A stretch of 64,000 bases of DNA from Virgifigura deserti (GTDB taxonomy: Bacteria > Pseudomonadota > Alphaproteobacteria > Dongiales > Dongiaceae). The notes under the pieces are model-generated. The model saw nothing but the letters and a program-made list of their open reading frames with translations. It did no database searches and was not told where the DNA came from. How positions within the stretch are numbered: position 1 is the stretch's first letter; every line of letters begins with the position of its first letter. Where the stretch lies: NCBI GenBank assembly GCA_003576685.1, contig QOZR01000014.1, forward strand, positions 1-64,000. Direction: 5' to 3'. Both the position numbers and the translations under genes were made by a program. Below, piece by piece: positions 42,734 to 51,581 of the stretch.

Positions 42734-43507
42734 GTGCTCGCCTATCTGTTCCTCGGTCTGCTCGTCCTGGTCGGTGTGGTTTCCCTCCTTTACATGTATG
42801 TCGGCGCGAACCCGGCGACGCTTGCTCGCGTGCTGAAGTGGGCGGCGATCTTCCTCGGCGGCTTTGCGGTCGTTCTGCTGATTCTGGGCGGGCGGCTCGG
42901 CCTGGTGCTGATGCTGATCGCCGGACTCATGCCGATGTTCATGCGCTGGCGCGCCGTGCGCGACCGGATGCGGGCGGCATCCGGCCCTGCCGGCGGCCGG
43001 GCGTCCCATGTCGATACGAGCTATCTCAGCATGACGCTGGACCATGACACGGGCGAACTCGACGGCACCGTCGTCGCGGGTCGCTATAAGGGGCGGCAGC
43101 TGGGCGACCTGCCGCTCAACGCCCTGTTCGACCTGCTGGCCGAGTGCCGGGTCGCGGATCCGCAATCGGCGGCCGTGCTGGAAGCCTATCTCGATCGCAC
43201 CCATGGCGCGGAGTGGCGCGCCCAGGCGGAAGCTGGGGACGCGGATGCCAGTGGGGCCGGTGGGGCGGGGGCCGGGTCTGCCGGCGGATCGGCGGGCGGA
43301 CGCTCCGAAGGGAAAAGGAATACGCCGAAAGGCGGAATGACGCGCGAGGAGGCCTATGAGATCCTCGGGCTTCGCCCTGGCGCCAGCCCCGACGAGGTCA
43401 AGGAGGCGCATCGCCGCTTGATGCTGAAGAATCACCCGGATCACGGCGGCTCGACCTATCTTGCGGCCAAGATCAACATGGCGAAGGATCTTCTTCTAGG
43501 GAACTGA
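42734..43507 (+). CDS. Membrane-anchored DnaJ-domain protein
   Basis: This protein of 257 residues has an N-terminal membrane part with two segments (about residues 2-24 and 34-70) and a middle domain (DTSYLSMTLDHDTGELDGTVVAGRYKG). A Gly/Ser-rich linker (about 170-195) leads to a J domain at the C-terminus, EEAYEILGLRPGASPDEVKEAHRRLMLKNHPDHGG, with the HPD motif. The arrangement is like TIM14-type J-proteins. The start is the GTG at 42734, ten bases after the VWA gene. It would stimulate DnaK at the membrane; its partner is not known. Confidence 0.85.
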   Translation: MLAYLFLGLLVLVGVVSLLYMYVGANPATLARVLKWAAIFLGGFAVVLLILGGRLGLVLMLIAGLMPMFMRWRAVRDRMRAASGPAGGRASHVDTSYLSMTLDHDTGELDGTVVAGRYKGRQLGDLPLNALFDLLAECRVADPQSAAVLEAYLDRTHGAEWRAQAEAGDADASGAGGAGAGSAGGSAGGRSEGKRNTPKGGMTREEAYEILGLRPGASPDEVKEAHRRLMLKNHPDHGGSTYLAAKINMAKDLLLGN

Positions 43508-43609
43508 ATCGGCCGGATTTGCCTTCTTCAAGTACCCTATGGCAAAAAGACGGCCATCTTGGGACGACCATCCTGGCGTTAGCCATCCCATCCGTTAGAG
43601 AAAGTTAAT

Positions 43610-44509
43610 ATGCAGCAACGCGTTCGTAAGGCGATCTTTCCGGTCGGCGGTCTCGGCGTCCGCTTTCTCCCCGCGACGAAGGCGATGCCGAAGGAAATGC
43701 TGCCCGTCGTGGACAAGCCCCTGATCCAATATGTGGTCGAGGAGGCGAGGGCGGCCGGCATCGAGCAGTTCATCTTCGTCAGCAGCCACGGCAAATCGGT
43801 TCTCGAGGATCATTTCGACTTCTCCCCCGAGTTGCACGAAACCCTTGTCCGGCGCGGCAAGACGCGCGAGCTCGAGCTGCTCGACGAGCTGTATCTCGAA
43901 GCCGGCCAGATCGCCGCGGTACGCCAGCCGGAGCCTCTCGGGCTCGGCCATGCGGTCTGGTGCGCACGCCATCTGGTGGGGGACGAGCCGGTGGCGGTGC
44001 TGCTGCCCGACGATCTGGTCCGGGCACGGACCCCTTGCCTCAAGCAGATGGTCGAGGTCTATAACGAGGTCGGCGGGAATATCGTCGCGGTCATGGACGT
44101 GCCGCGGGAACATACCGACCGCTATGGCGTTCTCAAATGCGGCCGGGAAAAGGATCGTCTGGTCGAGGTGCAGGCGCTGGTGGAAAAACCGAAGCCGGCG
44201 GCGGCGCCTTCGACCCTCTCCATCATCGGCCGCTATATTCTGCAGCCGCAGGTGTTCGAACTTCTGGAGAATCAGGAACCCGGTGCCGGCAATGAGGTGC
44301 AATTGACGGACGCGTTGGCCGGGATGATCGGACACGGGCCGTTTCATGGCTACCGCTTCGAGGGAACGCGGTATGATTGCGGGGACAAGGCGGGCTTCGT
44401 CGCGGCGACGATCGCCTTCGGGCTGGATCATGAGAAGATCGGAACCGCGGTCCGGCAGATCCTTCTTGACCAGGTCCAGCAACTCGAGTCCGGCGACCCG
44501 GCACGCTGA
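43610..44509 (+). CDS. galU: UTP-glucose-1-phosphate uridylyltransferase
   Basis: The enzyme makes UDP-glucose, 299 residues. The N-terminal signature is GGLGVRFLPATKAMPKEMLPVVDKPLIQYVVEEA, and GLGHAVWCARHLVGDEPVAVLLPDD is the metal/nucleotide site. VQALVEKPKPAAAPS is also typical. The start is the ATG at 43610. It is the first gene of galU-ugd-pmm, feeding UDP-glucuronate and hexose-phosphate metabolism for polysaccharides. Confidence 0.95.
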   Translation: MQQRVRKAIFPVGGLGVRFLPATKAMPKEMLPVVDKPLIQYVVEEARAAGIEQFIFVSSHGKSVLEDHFDFSPELHETLVRRGKTRELELLDELYLEAGQIAAVRQPEPLGLGHAVWCARHLVGDEPVAVLLPDDLVRARTPCLKQMVEVYNEVGGNIVAVMDVPREHTDRYGVLKCGREKDRLVEVQALVEKPKPAAAPSTLSIIGRYILQPQVFELLENQEPGAGNEVQLTDALAGMIGHGPFHGYRFEGTRYDCGDKAGFVAATIAFGLDHEKIGTAVRQILLDQVQQLESGDPAR

Positions 44510-44548
44510 GGCGGCGTGTCAAGACAAGCGCTATAGGGGAAAAAGAAG

Positions 44549-45883
44549 ATGCGGATTGCGGTTATCGGGACCGGGTATGTCGGGCTGGTATCGGGCGCCT
44601 GCTTTTCCGAGTTCGGCGTCAACGTCGTTTGCGTCGACAAGGATGGCGGCAAGATCGAGGATCTGTGCGCCGGGAAAATACCGATCTACGAGCCGGGGCT
44701 GGACACGATGGTCGAGACCAACTGCCGGGCCGGCCGCCTGTCCTTCACCACGGACCTGAAGGCCGCCGTGGATGGGGCCGATGCCGTGTTCATCGCGGTC
44801 GGGACGCCGAGTCGCCGCGGCGACGGTCATGCCGACCTGTCCTATGTGTTTTCCGCCGCCGAGGAGATTGCCGCCTCGCTTACCGGCTATGCTGTCATCG
44901 TCACGAAATCCACGGTGCCGGTCGGCACCGGCCGCGAGGTCGCCCGTATCATTCGAGAGGCACGCCCGGACGCGGATTTCGATGTCGCGTCCAACCCGGA
45001 ATTCCTGCGTGAGGGCTCGGCGCTCAACGACTTCATGCGGCCTGATCGGGTGGTGATCGGCACCGACAGCGACCGCGCCCGCCAGGTTATGCGGGCGCTC
45101 TACCGGCCGCTCTATCTGATCGAGACGCCGATCATCTTCACCAACCTGGAAACGTCGGAGATGATCAAGTACGCGGCGAACACGTTTCTCGCCACCAAGA
45201 TCACTTTCATCAACGAGATCGCCGACCTGTGCGAGCGGGTCGGCGCCGACGTGCATGACGTTGCCCGGGGAATCGGGCTCGACGGCCGTATCGGGCGGAA
45301 ATTCCTCCATCCCGGCCCGGGCTATGGCGGCTCCTGTTTCCCGAAGGACACCTTGGCGCTGGTGCGCACCGCGCAGCAGGTCGATTCGCCGCTTCGGATC
45401 ATCGAGACGGTGGTCGCCGTCAATGATGCGCGCAAGGCCCGGATGGCCGATCGAATCATCTCGGTCTGCGGAGACTCGGTCGCGGGCAAGACAATCGCGA
45501 TCCTCGGCCTGACCTTCAAGCCGAACACCGACGATATGCGGGACAGCCCCAGCCTGACGATCATCCCGGCGCTCCAGCGGGCGGGTGCCACGATTCGCGC
45601 CTTCGACCCCGAGGGCATGCGGGAAGCGCGGGCCCTGCTACAGGACATCGCCTTCTGCGGCGACGCCTATGAGACGATGGCCGACGCCGACGCGCTGGTG
45701 ATCCTCACCGAGTGGAACGAGTTCCGCGCCCTCGATCTCGACCGGGTGAAGAAACTCCTCCGACGCCCGCTCATTCTCGACCTCAGAAACATCTATAATC
45801 CAGCCGAAATGGCGGCGGCAGGCTTCGAGTACGACTGCATCGGCCGGCGCTTCAACGGAGCAGGGAGCCCGCAGCAGGTATGA
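44549..45883 (+). CDS. ugd: UDP-glucose 6-dehydrogenase
   Basis: The enzyme oxidises UDP-glucose to UDP-glucuronate with two NAD, 444 residues. The NAD site is GTGYVGLVSGACFSEFG (about residues 7-23). The catalytic cysteine is in GPGYGGSCFPKDTLAL at about residue 263, and LGLTFKPNTDDMRDSPSLTI is conserved. It follows galU by 39 bases and overlaps the phosphomannomutase gene by four bases, so the three are one operon. The start is the ATG at 44549. Confidence 0.96.
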   Translation: MRIAVIGTGYVGLVSGACFSEFGVNVVCVDKDGGKIEDLCAGKIPIYEPGLDTMVETNCRAGRLSFTTDLKAAVDGADAVFIAVGTPSRRGDGHADLSYVFSAAEEIAASLTGYAVIVTKSTVPVGTGREVARIIREARPDADFDVASNPEFLREGSALNDFMRPDRVVIGTDSDRARQVMRALYRPLYLIETPIIFTNLETSEMIKYAANTFLATKITFINEIADLCERVGADVHDVARGIGLDGRIGRKFLHPGPGYGGSCFPKDTLALVRTAQQVDSPLRIIETVVAVNDARKARMADRIISVCGDSVAGKTIAILGLTFKPNTDDMRDSPSLTIIPALQRAGATIRAFDPEGMREARALLQDIAFCGDAYETMADADALVILTEWNEFRALDLDRVKKLLRRPLILDLRNIYNPAEMAAAGFEYDCIGRRFNGAGSPQQV

Positions 45884-47280
45884 GCAACACCCATCGATTC
45901 GAACCGACCGTTCTTCGGGAATACGATATCCGTGGCATCGTCGGAGACACTCTGTCGGCCGAGGACGCCCGGGCCGTCGGCCGCAGCTTCGGCACGCTCG
46001 TCCGCGAGGCCGGTGGGCAGGCGGTCTGCGTCGGCTATGACGGCCGCCTCAGCTCGTCGGAGATGGAAGCGGCGCTGATCGATGGCCTGAGTTCCTGCGG
46101 GCTTGAGGTCTGGCGTGTCGGCCTCGGGCCGACGCCGATGCTATACTATGCGACGCTAACGCTCGGCGCGGGCGGCGGCGTCATGGTGACCGGCTCGCAC
46201 AACCCGCCGGACTATAACGGCTTCAAGATGATGCTGGGCAAGAAGGCGTTCTATGGCGCCGCCATCCAGCGCATGGGCGAGATCGCCGAAGCCGGGGCTT
46301 ACGCCGAAGGGTCGCGTGGGGCGGTCAGCGACCGGCCGGTGCTCGACGCCTATGTCGACCGGCTGGTCCAGGACTATCGCAGCGCCGAGGGTCGGGAGGG
46401 TCGCCCCCTGACCGTTGCCTGGGATGCTGGGAACGGTGCGGCCGGTCAGGCGATGCAGCAACTGACCGCGCGCCTGCCCGGTCGGCATATCATCCTGAAC
46501 GAGGTCATCGACGGGACCTTTCCCGCGCACCATCCGGACCCGACCGTGCCGGAGAACCTGATGCAGCTTCAACAGGCGGTTGCCGATCATCGCTGCGATC
46601 TCGGTGTCGCCTTCGATGGCGATGGCGATCGCATCGGCGTGGTCGACGGCCGCGGCCGGATTCTGTGGGGCGACCAGCTGATGGTCGTACTGGCCCGCGA
46701 GATCCTGGCCGAGAAGCCCGGCGCCACGGTCATCGCCGACGTCAAGGCAAGCCAAGTGCTGTTCGACGAGATCGCGCGCGCCGGCGGCGAGCCGCTGATG
46801 TACCGCACCGGTCATTCGCTGATCAAGTCGAAGATGGCGGAAACCGGCGCACCGCTCGCCGGTGAGATGAGCGGGCATATCTTTTTCGCCGACCGCTATT
46901 ACGGGTTCGACGACGCGCTCTATGCGGCCGTCCGGCTGCTCGGCATCCTCAGCCGATCGGAGCAGAGCCTGGCCGAGATACGGGACGGCCTGCCGGATGT
47001 CGTCAACACGCCGGAACTGCGCTTCCCCTGCGAGGAGGCGCGCAAGTTCGCCGTCGTCAAGGAGGTCAAGCAACGCCTCCAGGCCCAGGACGCCGATCTT
47101 TCCGATATCGACGGCGTGCGGGTTCGGACGGCGGACGGCTGGTGGCTGCTGCGCGCCTCCAACACGCAGAACGTTTTGGTCGCCCGCTGCGAGGCCCGCG
47201 ACCAGGCCGGCCTGGAGCGTTTGAAGCAGGCGGTGGTGGCGCAGCTTCGCGAAAGCGGAATCGTCCCGCCGCAGTTCTGA
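45880..47280 (+). CDS. Phosphomannomutase/phosphoglucomutase
   Basis: This is an alpha-D-phosphohexomutase of 466 residues that interconverts hexose-6- and hexose-1-phosphates. The phosphoserine loop is VTGSHNPPDYNGFKM, the metal loop is AFDGDGDRIGVVDGRG and the sugar loop is GEMSGHIFFAD. Dual-specificity ManB/AlgC/PgmG types share these, so mannose or glucose specificity cannot be fixed. It is coupled to ugd by an ATGA overlap. It may supply mannose-1-phosphate for the distant manC product. Confidence 0.94.
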   Translation: MSNTHRFEPTVLREYDIRGIVGDTLSAEDARAVGRSFGTLVREAGGQAVCVGYDGRLSSSEMEAALIDGLSSCGLEVWRVGLGPTPMLYYATLTLGAGGGVMVTGSHNPPDYNGFKMMLGKKAFYGAAIQRMGEIAEAGAYAEGSRGAVSDRPVLDAYVDRLVQDYRSAEGREGRPLTVAWDAGNGAAGQAMQQLTARLPGRHIILNEVIDGTFPAHHPDPTVPENLMQLQQAVADHRCDLGVAFDGDGDRIGVVDGRGRILWGDQLMVVLAREILAEKPGATVIADVKASQVLFDEIARAGGEPLMYRTGHSLIKSKMAETGAPLAGEMSGHIFFADRYYGFDDALYAAVRLLGILSRSEQSLAEIRDGLPDVVNTPELRFPCEEARKFAVVKEVKQRLQAQDADLSDIDGVRVRTADGWWLLRASNTQNVLVARCEARDQAGLERLKQAVVAQLRESGIVPPQF

Positions 47281-47379
47281 GGCGCGATGGTGCGCTGATT
47301 CCGGCACCGGTGGTGTGAGGCCGTCATTGCCGACGCGGCTGCCGGCTACAGCCGGCATCTCTGACGAGAGTTCACTCCC

Positions 47380-48327
47380 ATGCACACCCATTCCATCGAC
47401 TCCTGGCGCCACGAGCACGTCTTTCTCGGCGGCGACCATTCCCGCAACGAGCGGCGCACATGGATCGTCATCGCTCTTACGGCCGCGATGATGGTCGCCG
47501 AGATCGTCGGCGGTGCGGTCTTCGGATCCATGGCGCTGATGGCCGACGGCTGGCACATGTCCACCCATGCCGGCGCCCTCGCTATTTCGGCGCTTGCATA
47601 CCGTTATGCCCGGCGCCACGCCCGCGACCCGCGCTTCGCCTTCGGCACGGGCAAGTTCGGCGACCTCGCCGGCTTCTCGAGCGCGATCATATTGGCGTTG
47701 ATCGCGCTTCTAATCGGCTACGAGTCGTTCATGCGTTTCGCCGCGCCGGTGCCGATCCGCTTCGGCGAGGCGATCGCGGTCGCCGTGCTCGGCCTTGCCG
47801 TCAACCTCATGAGCGCCTGGCTCCTGCATGACGGATCCCACCAAGGTCACGATCATCACGACCAACATGATCATGGCGATCACCATCATCATCACCATGG
47901 CGCGGCGCGGGACAACAACCTGCGCTCGGCCTATCTCCACGTCATCGCCGACGCGACCACGTCGGTGCTGGCGATCCTCGGCTTGCTGGCCGGCCGCAGC
48001 TATGGGTGGGTCTGGATGGACCCGCTGATGGGTATTGTCGGCGCTGCGGTCATTGCCCGCTGGTCATGGGGATTGATGCGTGACGCCGGGGCCGTTCTGA
48101 TCGACGCCGTCCCCGACCGGGGTCTTGCCGAGACGGTCCGCCGCCAGCTCGAGATCGAGGGCGATCGCGTAACGGATTTACATCTGTGGCGGGTCGGGCC
48201 GGGGCATAATGCGGCGGTTGTCGCGCTCGTGTCGGACCATCCGAAACCGCCGGACCACTACAAGAAGCGGCTGGCGGAGTTGCGCGGCCTATCGCATGTC
48301 ACGGTGGAGGTGCAGCCCTGCGGCTAG
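47380..48327 (+). CDS. dmeF: CDF-family Co/Ni efflux transporter DmeF
   Basis: This is a cation-diffusion-facilitator exporter in the inner membrane, 315 residues. Its start (MHTHSIDSWRHEHVFLGGDH) is the His-rich N-terminus of DmeF, followed by membrane helices with the HxxxD pair in LMADGWHMSTHAGALAISA. A long His/Asp loop (GHDHHDQHDHGDHHHHHHG) lies between helices four and five, at about residues 158-177. The second metal site helix is AYLHVIADATTSVLAI. No DmeR/RcnR-type repressor gene is next to it, though these usually are. Two palindromes follow the stop. Confidence 0.92.
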   Translation: MHTHSIDSWRHEHVFLGGDHSRNERRTWIVIALTAAMMVAEIVGGAVFGSMALMADGWHMSTHAGALAISALAYRYARRHARDPRFAFGTGKFGDLAGFSSAIILALIALLIGYESFMRFAAPVPIRFGEAIAVAVLGLAVNLMSAWLLHDGSHQGHDHHDQHDHGDHHHHHHGAARDNNLRSAYLHVIADATTSVLAILGLLAGRSYGWVWMDPLMGIVGAAVIARWSWGLMRDAGAVLIDAVPDRGLAETVRRQLEIEGDRVTDLHLWRVGPGHNAAVVALVSDHPKPPDHYKKRLAELRGLSHVTVEVQPCG

Positions 48328-48335
48328 AGTACGAT

Positions 48336-48431
48336 CCGATCAGGTTGATTCAACCTGATCGGTGAATCGTCCTCTAACTCAAATTATTAGGGCCTGATCC
48401 GATCACATCGTTTCGATGTGGTCGGATCAGG
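48336..48431. repeat. Two palindromes between dmeF and dacC
   Basis: The first palindrome pairs 48336-48347 with 48351-48362 (perfect 12-base arms, three-base loop). The second pairs 48393-48410 with 48414-48431 (18-base arms, one mismatch, loop ttt). Both contain words like ccgatc and cctgatc. They sit between convergent genes and could end transcription in both directions, but no clear T-run follows. Confidence 0.85.
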
Positions 48432-48463
48432 CAAGGGCCGGTGCGCAGCGTAAAAGCCGCGTC

Positions 48464-49723
48464 CTACTGCCTGCTCATCGCCGTAGAGAGGTCGAGCCGC
48501 ACGACGAGGCAGGGCATCTTCTTCGATTCCAACAGCCGGCAGGCCGCTCGGGCATCCTTTTCGCTCAGCCCGATGATGCGCGCCCGATAGAGCCTCCTGC
48601 TGTTCTTCGCTCGCTCGTGGACGACGACCCGTGCATCCCGCAGCAGCATCTCGGCGCTTTCCGCCGCCTTCGTCGCGACCCGGTGTGCCGGCTCGAACTG
48701 GCTGAAGGCGCCGACCTGGATGCCCCAAGGACCGGCCATCGGTCCATCCGTTTCCGCGGCCACGGCCGCAGGCGCCAAGGCCGCGACGGCGGCTGACAGG
48801 ATGGAGGTCGGCGGCTCGGGCTTGCGGCCCGGAACCACGAAGTTCTCCGGCGCCGCACCGGCGACGTAGATCGGGATCGAATCCGCTTTCGCGAAGCTGC
48901 GGTCCAGCAGGGCTATCATATGATCGTCGCGGGATCGCGCAGTGCGGCCCCCGACGACGACCGCGATCAAGCGTCGCCCGTCCCGGATCACGGAGGTCGC
49001 TACATTGAAGCCGGAGGCGCTGATGTAGCCGGTCTTCAGCCCGTCGACCCCATCATAACGCGTCAAGACGTTGTTATGGGTTTCATAGGTCTTGCCGCCG
49101 TAGGTGAATTTCAGCGCGGAAAAATAGTCGTAATAGTGCGGGAAATCCTGCATCAACGCCCGGGCGAGGGTCGCCATGTCGCGGACGGTGGTCACCTGCG
49201 CCCTGTTCGGCAGGCCCGAGGCGTTGCGGAAGACCGTGTCCGCCATGCCGAGCTCACGTGCCTTCTTGGTCATCATCCGGGCGAATTTGGATTCGGTTTC
49301 GCCAATCGCTTCGGCGACCACGGTCGCGACATCGTTGGCCGACCGGATGATGAGCGCGTAGATCGCATCCTCGACGCTGATCCTGTCGCCGGTGCGCAGC
49401 GAAAGGTTGGTCTGCGGCTGTCCTGCCGCGCGCCGCGATACCTTGAGCTTCTGATCCATGCTGAAGACGCCCTTGTCCAAGTGTTCGAACAAGAGATAGA
49501 GCGTCATCATCTTCGTCAGCGAGGCCGGGTAGACTTTCCGGTCGAGATTGTCCTCATGCAGAATGGTGCCGGTCTGGGCATCGATCACGATCGACGCGTA
49601 GCGCCGCGCTTCCGCCGGGGCTGCAATGAGGGTCGCGCACAAGATGAGGGCGAGAAAGGCGAGGGTCCACCGATGAATCTGGCCGCCGCAACTCTGCAGC
49701 CCGCCGGCTCGCCCTTCCTGCAT
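48464..49723 (-). CDS. D-alanyl-D-alanine carboxypeptidase with SPOR domain
   Basis: This is a periplasmic low-molecular-weight penicillin-binding protein of 419 residues (PBP5/DacA class). The signal sequence covers about residues 16-39 (ends PAEA). Active-site motifs are SLTK (PASLTKMM), SAN (IIRSAND) and KTG (GLKTGYI). The C-terminal part (about 335-410) begins GPWGIQVGAFSQFEPAHRVA and is a SPOR domain that binds denuded septal peptidoglycan. It removes the terminal D-Ala, perhaps at the division site. The start is the ATG at 49721-49723 with a GGGGGG site. A CtrA-type site lies 82 bases upstream. Confidence 0.93.
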   Translation of the reverse strand: MQEGRAGGLQSCGGQIHRWTLAFLALILCATLIAAPAEARRYASIVIDAQTGTILHEDNLDRKVYPASLTKMMTLYLLFEHLDKGVFSMDQKLKVSRRAAGQPQTNLSLRTGDRISVEDAIYALIIRSANDVATVVAEAIGETESKFARMMTKKARELGMADTVFRNASGLPNRAQVTTVRDMATLARALMQDFPHYYDYFSALKFTYGGKTYETHNNVLTRYDGVDGLKTGYISASGFNVATSVIRDGRRLIAVVVGGRTARSRDDHMIALLDRSFAKADSIPIYVAGAAPENFVVPGRKPEPPTSILSAAVAALAPAAVAAETDGPMAGPWGIQVGAFSQFEPAHRVATKAAESAEMLLRDARVVVHERAKNSRRLYRARIIGLSEKDARAACRLLESKKMPCLVVRLDLSTAMSRQ

Positions 49724-49804
49724 TTGATTCCCCCCTAGCCTGAGCGCCCCTAGGCAAACAGCATAAAAAATCCGAGATTTCCTGTCTACCTAGCAAAAGA
49801 AACT

Positions 49805-49820
49805 TTAAATTAGGTTTAAC
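49805..49820. promoter_or_regulatory. CtrA-type site (TTAA-N7-TTAAC)
   Basis: TTAA-attaggt-TTAAC fits the full CtrA consensus. It lies 82 bases before the D,D-carboxypeptidase start and 218 before the lipoprotein gene. Cell-cycle control of either gene is plausible, but one site is weak evidence by itself. Confidence 0.5.
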
Positions 49821-50037
49821 GGGAATCCGTCTGAAATGCGGCGCCGAAGCGGCCTGAACGGCGGCTTTCGCGACCGGACGGACCGGTGCAACAGCACGAT
49901 TTTCGGCCGTAATGGTTAACAATGACCAATCGCGAGCCTGCTCGATTATCCGGCTCCGGCGTTTCGTGATACCGGCAGGTCCGCAACGGGCGCCGCCCGA
50001 AGATCGTCGCCCGGTCGAACGATTTCGGAGAAGCCGG

Positions 50038-50718
50038 ATGGACGGAACGATTCGAAGCTGGATGGTCCGGCTATGGCCTGCCCTGCTTCTCGCAGTAGCG
50101 GGGTGCAGCTACCGCGGCAATATCGATAAGCCGATTGCCCGGCGCCTCACCTGGTTCAGCTATATCGGCGGTGACGATATCCGTGCCGCCTGCGGTCCGG
50201 GGATGCTGGACTGGTATCGGCTTGTCTACAATGCCCGCTACGAAGAGCAACTGCGGACCTATGAAGTCGTGGCAGACGGGGCGGGCGGCGCCATTCTTGT
50301 CGCACGAGTCCTTGGATCCACGGCTCCTCTCCACGTGGTGGGTGCTCCGTTGTCGCCGTGGCGCTGGGCGCGCTCCGAGGCCCGCTTGGACGAAGCGACT
50401 TTTGCCGCGTTCGAGCAGACTATGGTCGACAGCGGCTTCTTCGAGCCGCTCCCCGTCGGCTTGCGGCTGTTCTCCGGCGATTTCTGGTGGGTTGCCACCG
50501 GTTGTATCGATGAAGCGTTCCATTTCGGCGCTTGGCGCTATACGCCGGACCATGCGGCGGACCTGGACTTTCCTGCGTTTCTTTTTGTCCATGACGCAAC
50601 CGGCGTACCGGTGAATCCACCCCCGGCCCGTTACCAGCGCGCGTTTCGGTCCGCGCGGGTTGTTCTGAACCCATTCCGCTGTGCTGCGTTGCACAAGTTT
50701 AATTTGATTCTTTCGTGA
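50038..50718 (+). CDS. Predicted lipoprotein
   Basis: This protein of 226 residues has a lipoprotein signal peptide: MDGTIRSWMVRLWPALLLAV then the lipobox AGC at about residues 21-23. The mature part is rich in Trp and Tyr (IARRLTWFSYIGGDDIRAACGPG) and ends FRSARVVLNPFRCAAL. I do not recognise a family. The start was set at the ATG at 50038 because it begins the signal peptide and has GGAG upstream; the frame is open 42 codons earlier. It lies before the phasin gene on the same strand. Confidence 0.75.
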   Translation: MDGTIRSWMVRLWPALLLAVAGCSYRGNIDKPIARRLTWFSYIGGDDIRAACGPGMLDWYRLVYNARYEEQLRTYEVVADGAGGAILVARVLGSTAPLHVVGAPLSPWRWARSEARLDEATFAAFEQTMVDSGFFEPLPVGLRLFSGDFWWVATGCIDEAFHFGAWRYTPDHAADLDFPAFLFVHDATGVPVNPPPARYQRAFRSARVVLNPFRCAALHKFNLILS

Positions 50719-50750
50719 CTCTACCTATCTGGTCTGGTCTAGAGACGATG

Positions 50751-50761
50751 CTGCATCGCAG
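50751..50761. promoter_or_regulatory. Likely PhaR-binding site before the phasin gene
   Basis: CTGC-atc-GCAG, inside the 15-base palindrome tgctgcatcgcagca, fits the CTGC-N3-GCAG operator reported for PhaR of Rhodobacter and relatives. It lies 94 bases before the phasin start. It predicts derepression when polyhydroxyalkanoate forms. Confidence 0.55.
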
Positions 50762-50854
50762 CACGGTGGGTAATATTCGGAACTTGGGATCGCTCCGGCC
50801 GGATCATGGTCAGACGGCCGACGGGATCCTCGTACCGCTGAAGGAGGAATACCG

Positions 50855-51379
50855 ATGCGAACCGTGAAATCGAAATCGAGCCGGTCGGCGCCGCGGAAGC
50901 GCGCGGCCGGAAAGGCGGCAGCCGTGAGGACCGAGAGCGTGAAGGAGACGTCCAAGATCCCTGCGGAGGCGGCCGCGGCAGGTCGCGAGCAGGTCGAGAC
51001 GCTGCGTTCGGATGTGTCGCGGGCGGCGAACGAGGCGACCGCACTCAACAAGACGGCGGTCGACGCCTGGGCCGGTTCCGGCACAGTCTTCGCCAAGGGC
51101 GTCGAGGATATGAGCAAGGCCTGGCTGCGCCTCACGCAGCAATCCATGGAGAACGGCGTCGCCGCGGCGCGGGCGATGCTGCAGGCCAGAACGCTGCATG
51201 ACGTGGTCGGGGTGCAGAGCGACTACGCCCGCAACAGCTTCGGAAGCCTGATGGCCGAGACCGCGCAGCTGTCCGAGCTCTCGGTCCGAGTGGCGCAGGG
51301 GCTGACCCAGGAGGCGATGCGGCCGATCCAGGCGCGCCTCGACGAGAGGGCGGAGAGAACGTCCCGCCCAACCGCGTAA
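50855..51379 (+). CDS. Phasin family protein
   Basis: This is a polyhydroxyalkanoate-granule surface protein of 174 residues. A basic, Ala/Lys-rich N-terminus (about residues 1-40) is followed by an amphipathic helical phasin_2 domain: AWAGSGTVFAKGVEDMSKAWLRLTQQSMENGVAAARAMLQARTLHDVV. The tail is Arg-rich. The ATG at 50855 has AAGGAGGA seven bases upstream. A PhaR-type operator lies upstream and a clear terminator downstream. No PHA synthase gene is in the window. Confidence 0.88.
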   Translation: MRTVKSKSSRSAPRKRAAGKAAAVRTESVKETSKIPAEAAAAGREQVETLRSDVSRAANEATALNKTAVDAWAGSGTVFAKGVEDMSKAWLRLTQQSMENGVAAARAMLQARTLHDVVGVQSDYARNSFGSLMAETAQLSELSVRVAQGLTQEAMRPIQARLDERAERTSRPTA

Positions 51380-51402
51380 CCCATTCTTCGCGGCGGATTT
51401 TC

Positions 51403-51436
51403 GGGCCCGACGGTACCCTGTCGGGCCCTTTTGTTT
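51403..51436 (+). terminator. Rho-independent terminator of the phasin gene
   Basis: A nine-base stem (gggcccgac 51403-51411 with gtcgggccc 51420-51428), eight-base loop and the tail ttttgttt. It lies 24 bases after the phasin stop. Confidence 0.92.
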
Positions 51437-51581
51437 CTTCAAGGTCTTAATTTTCTAACCAATCAGCCATATCTTCATTCTGTCCCGATGATCCTGTCCC
51501 AATGCCCTTTGCCGCGACCGGGCTGATTCAATATCATGCGGTGGAGGGCAGCCTAGGGGTGAAGAGACTTAACCGGATGGC

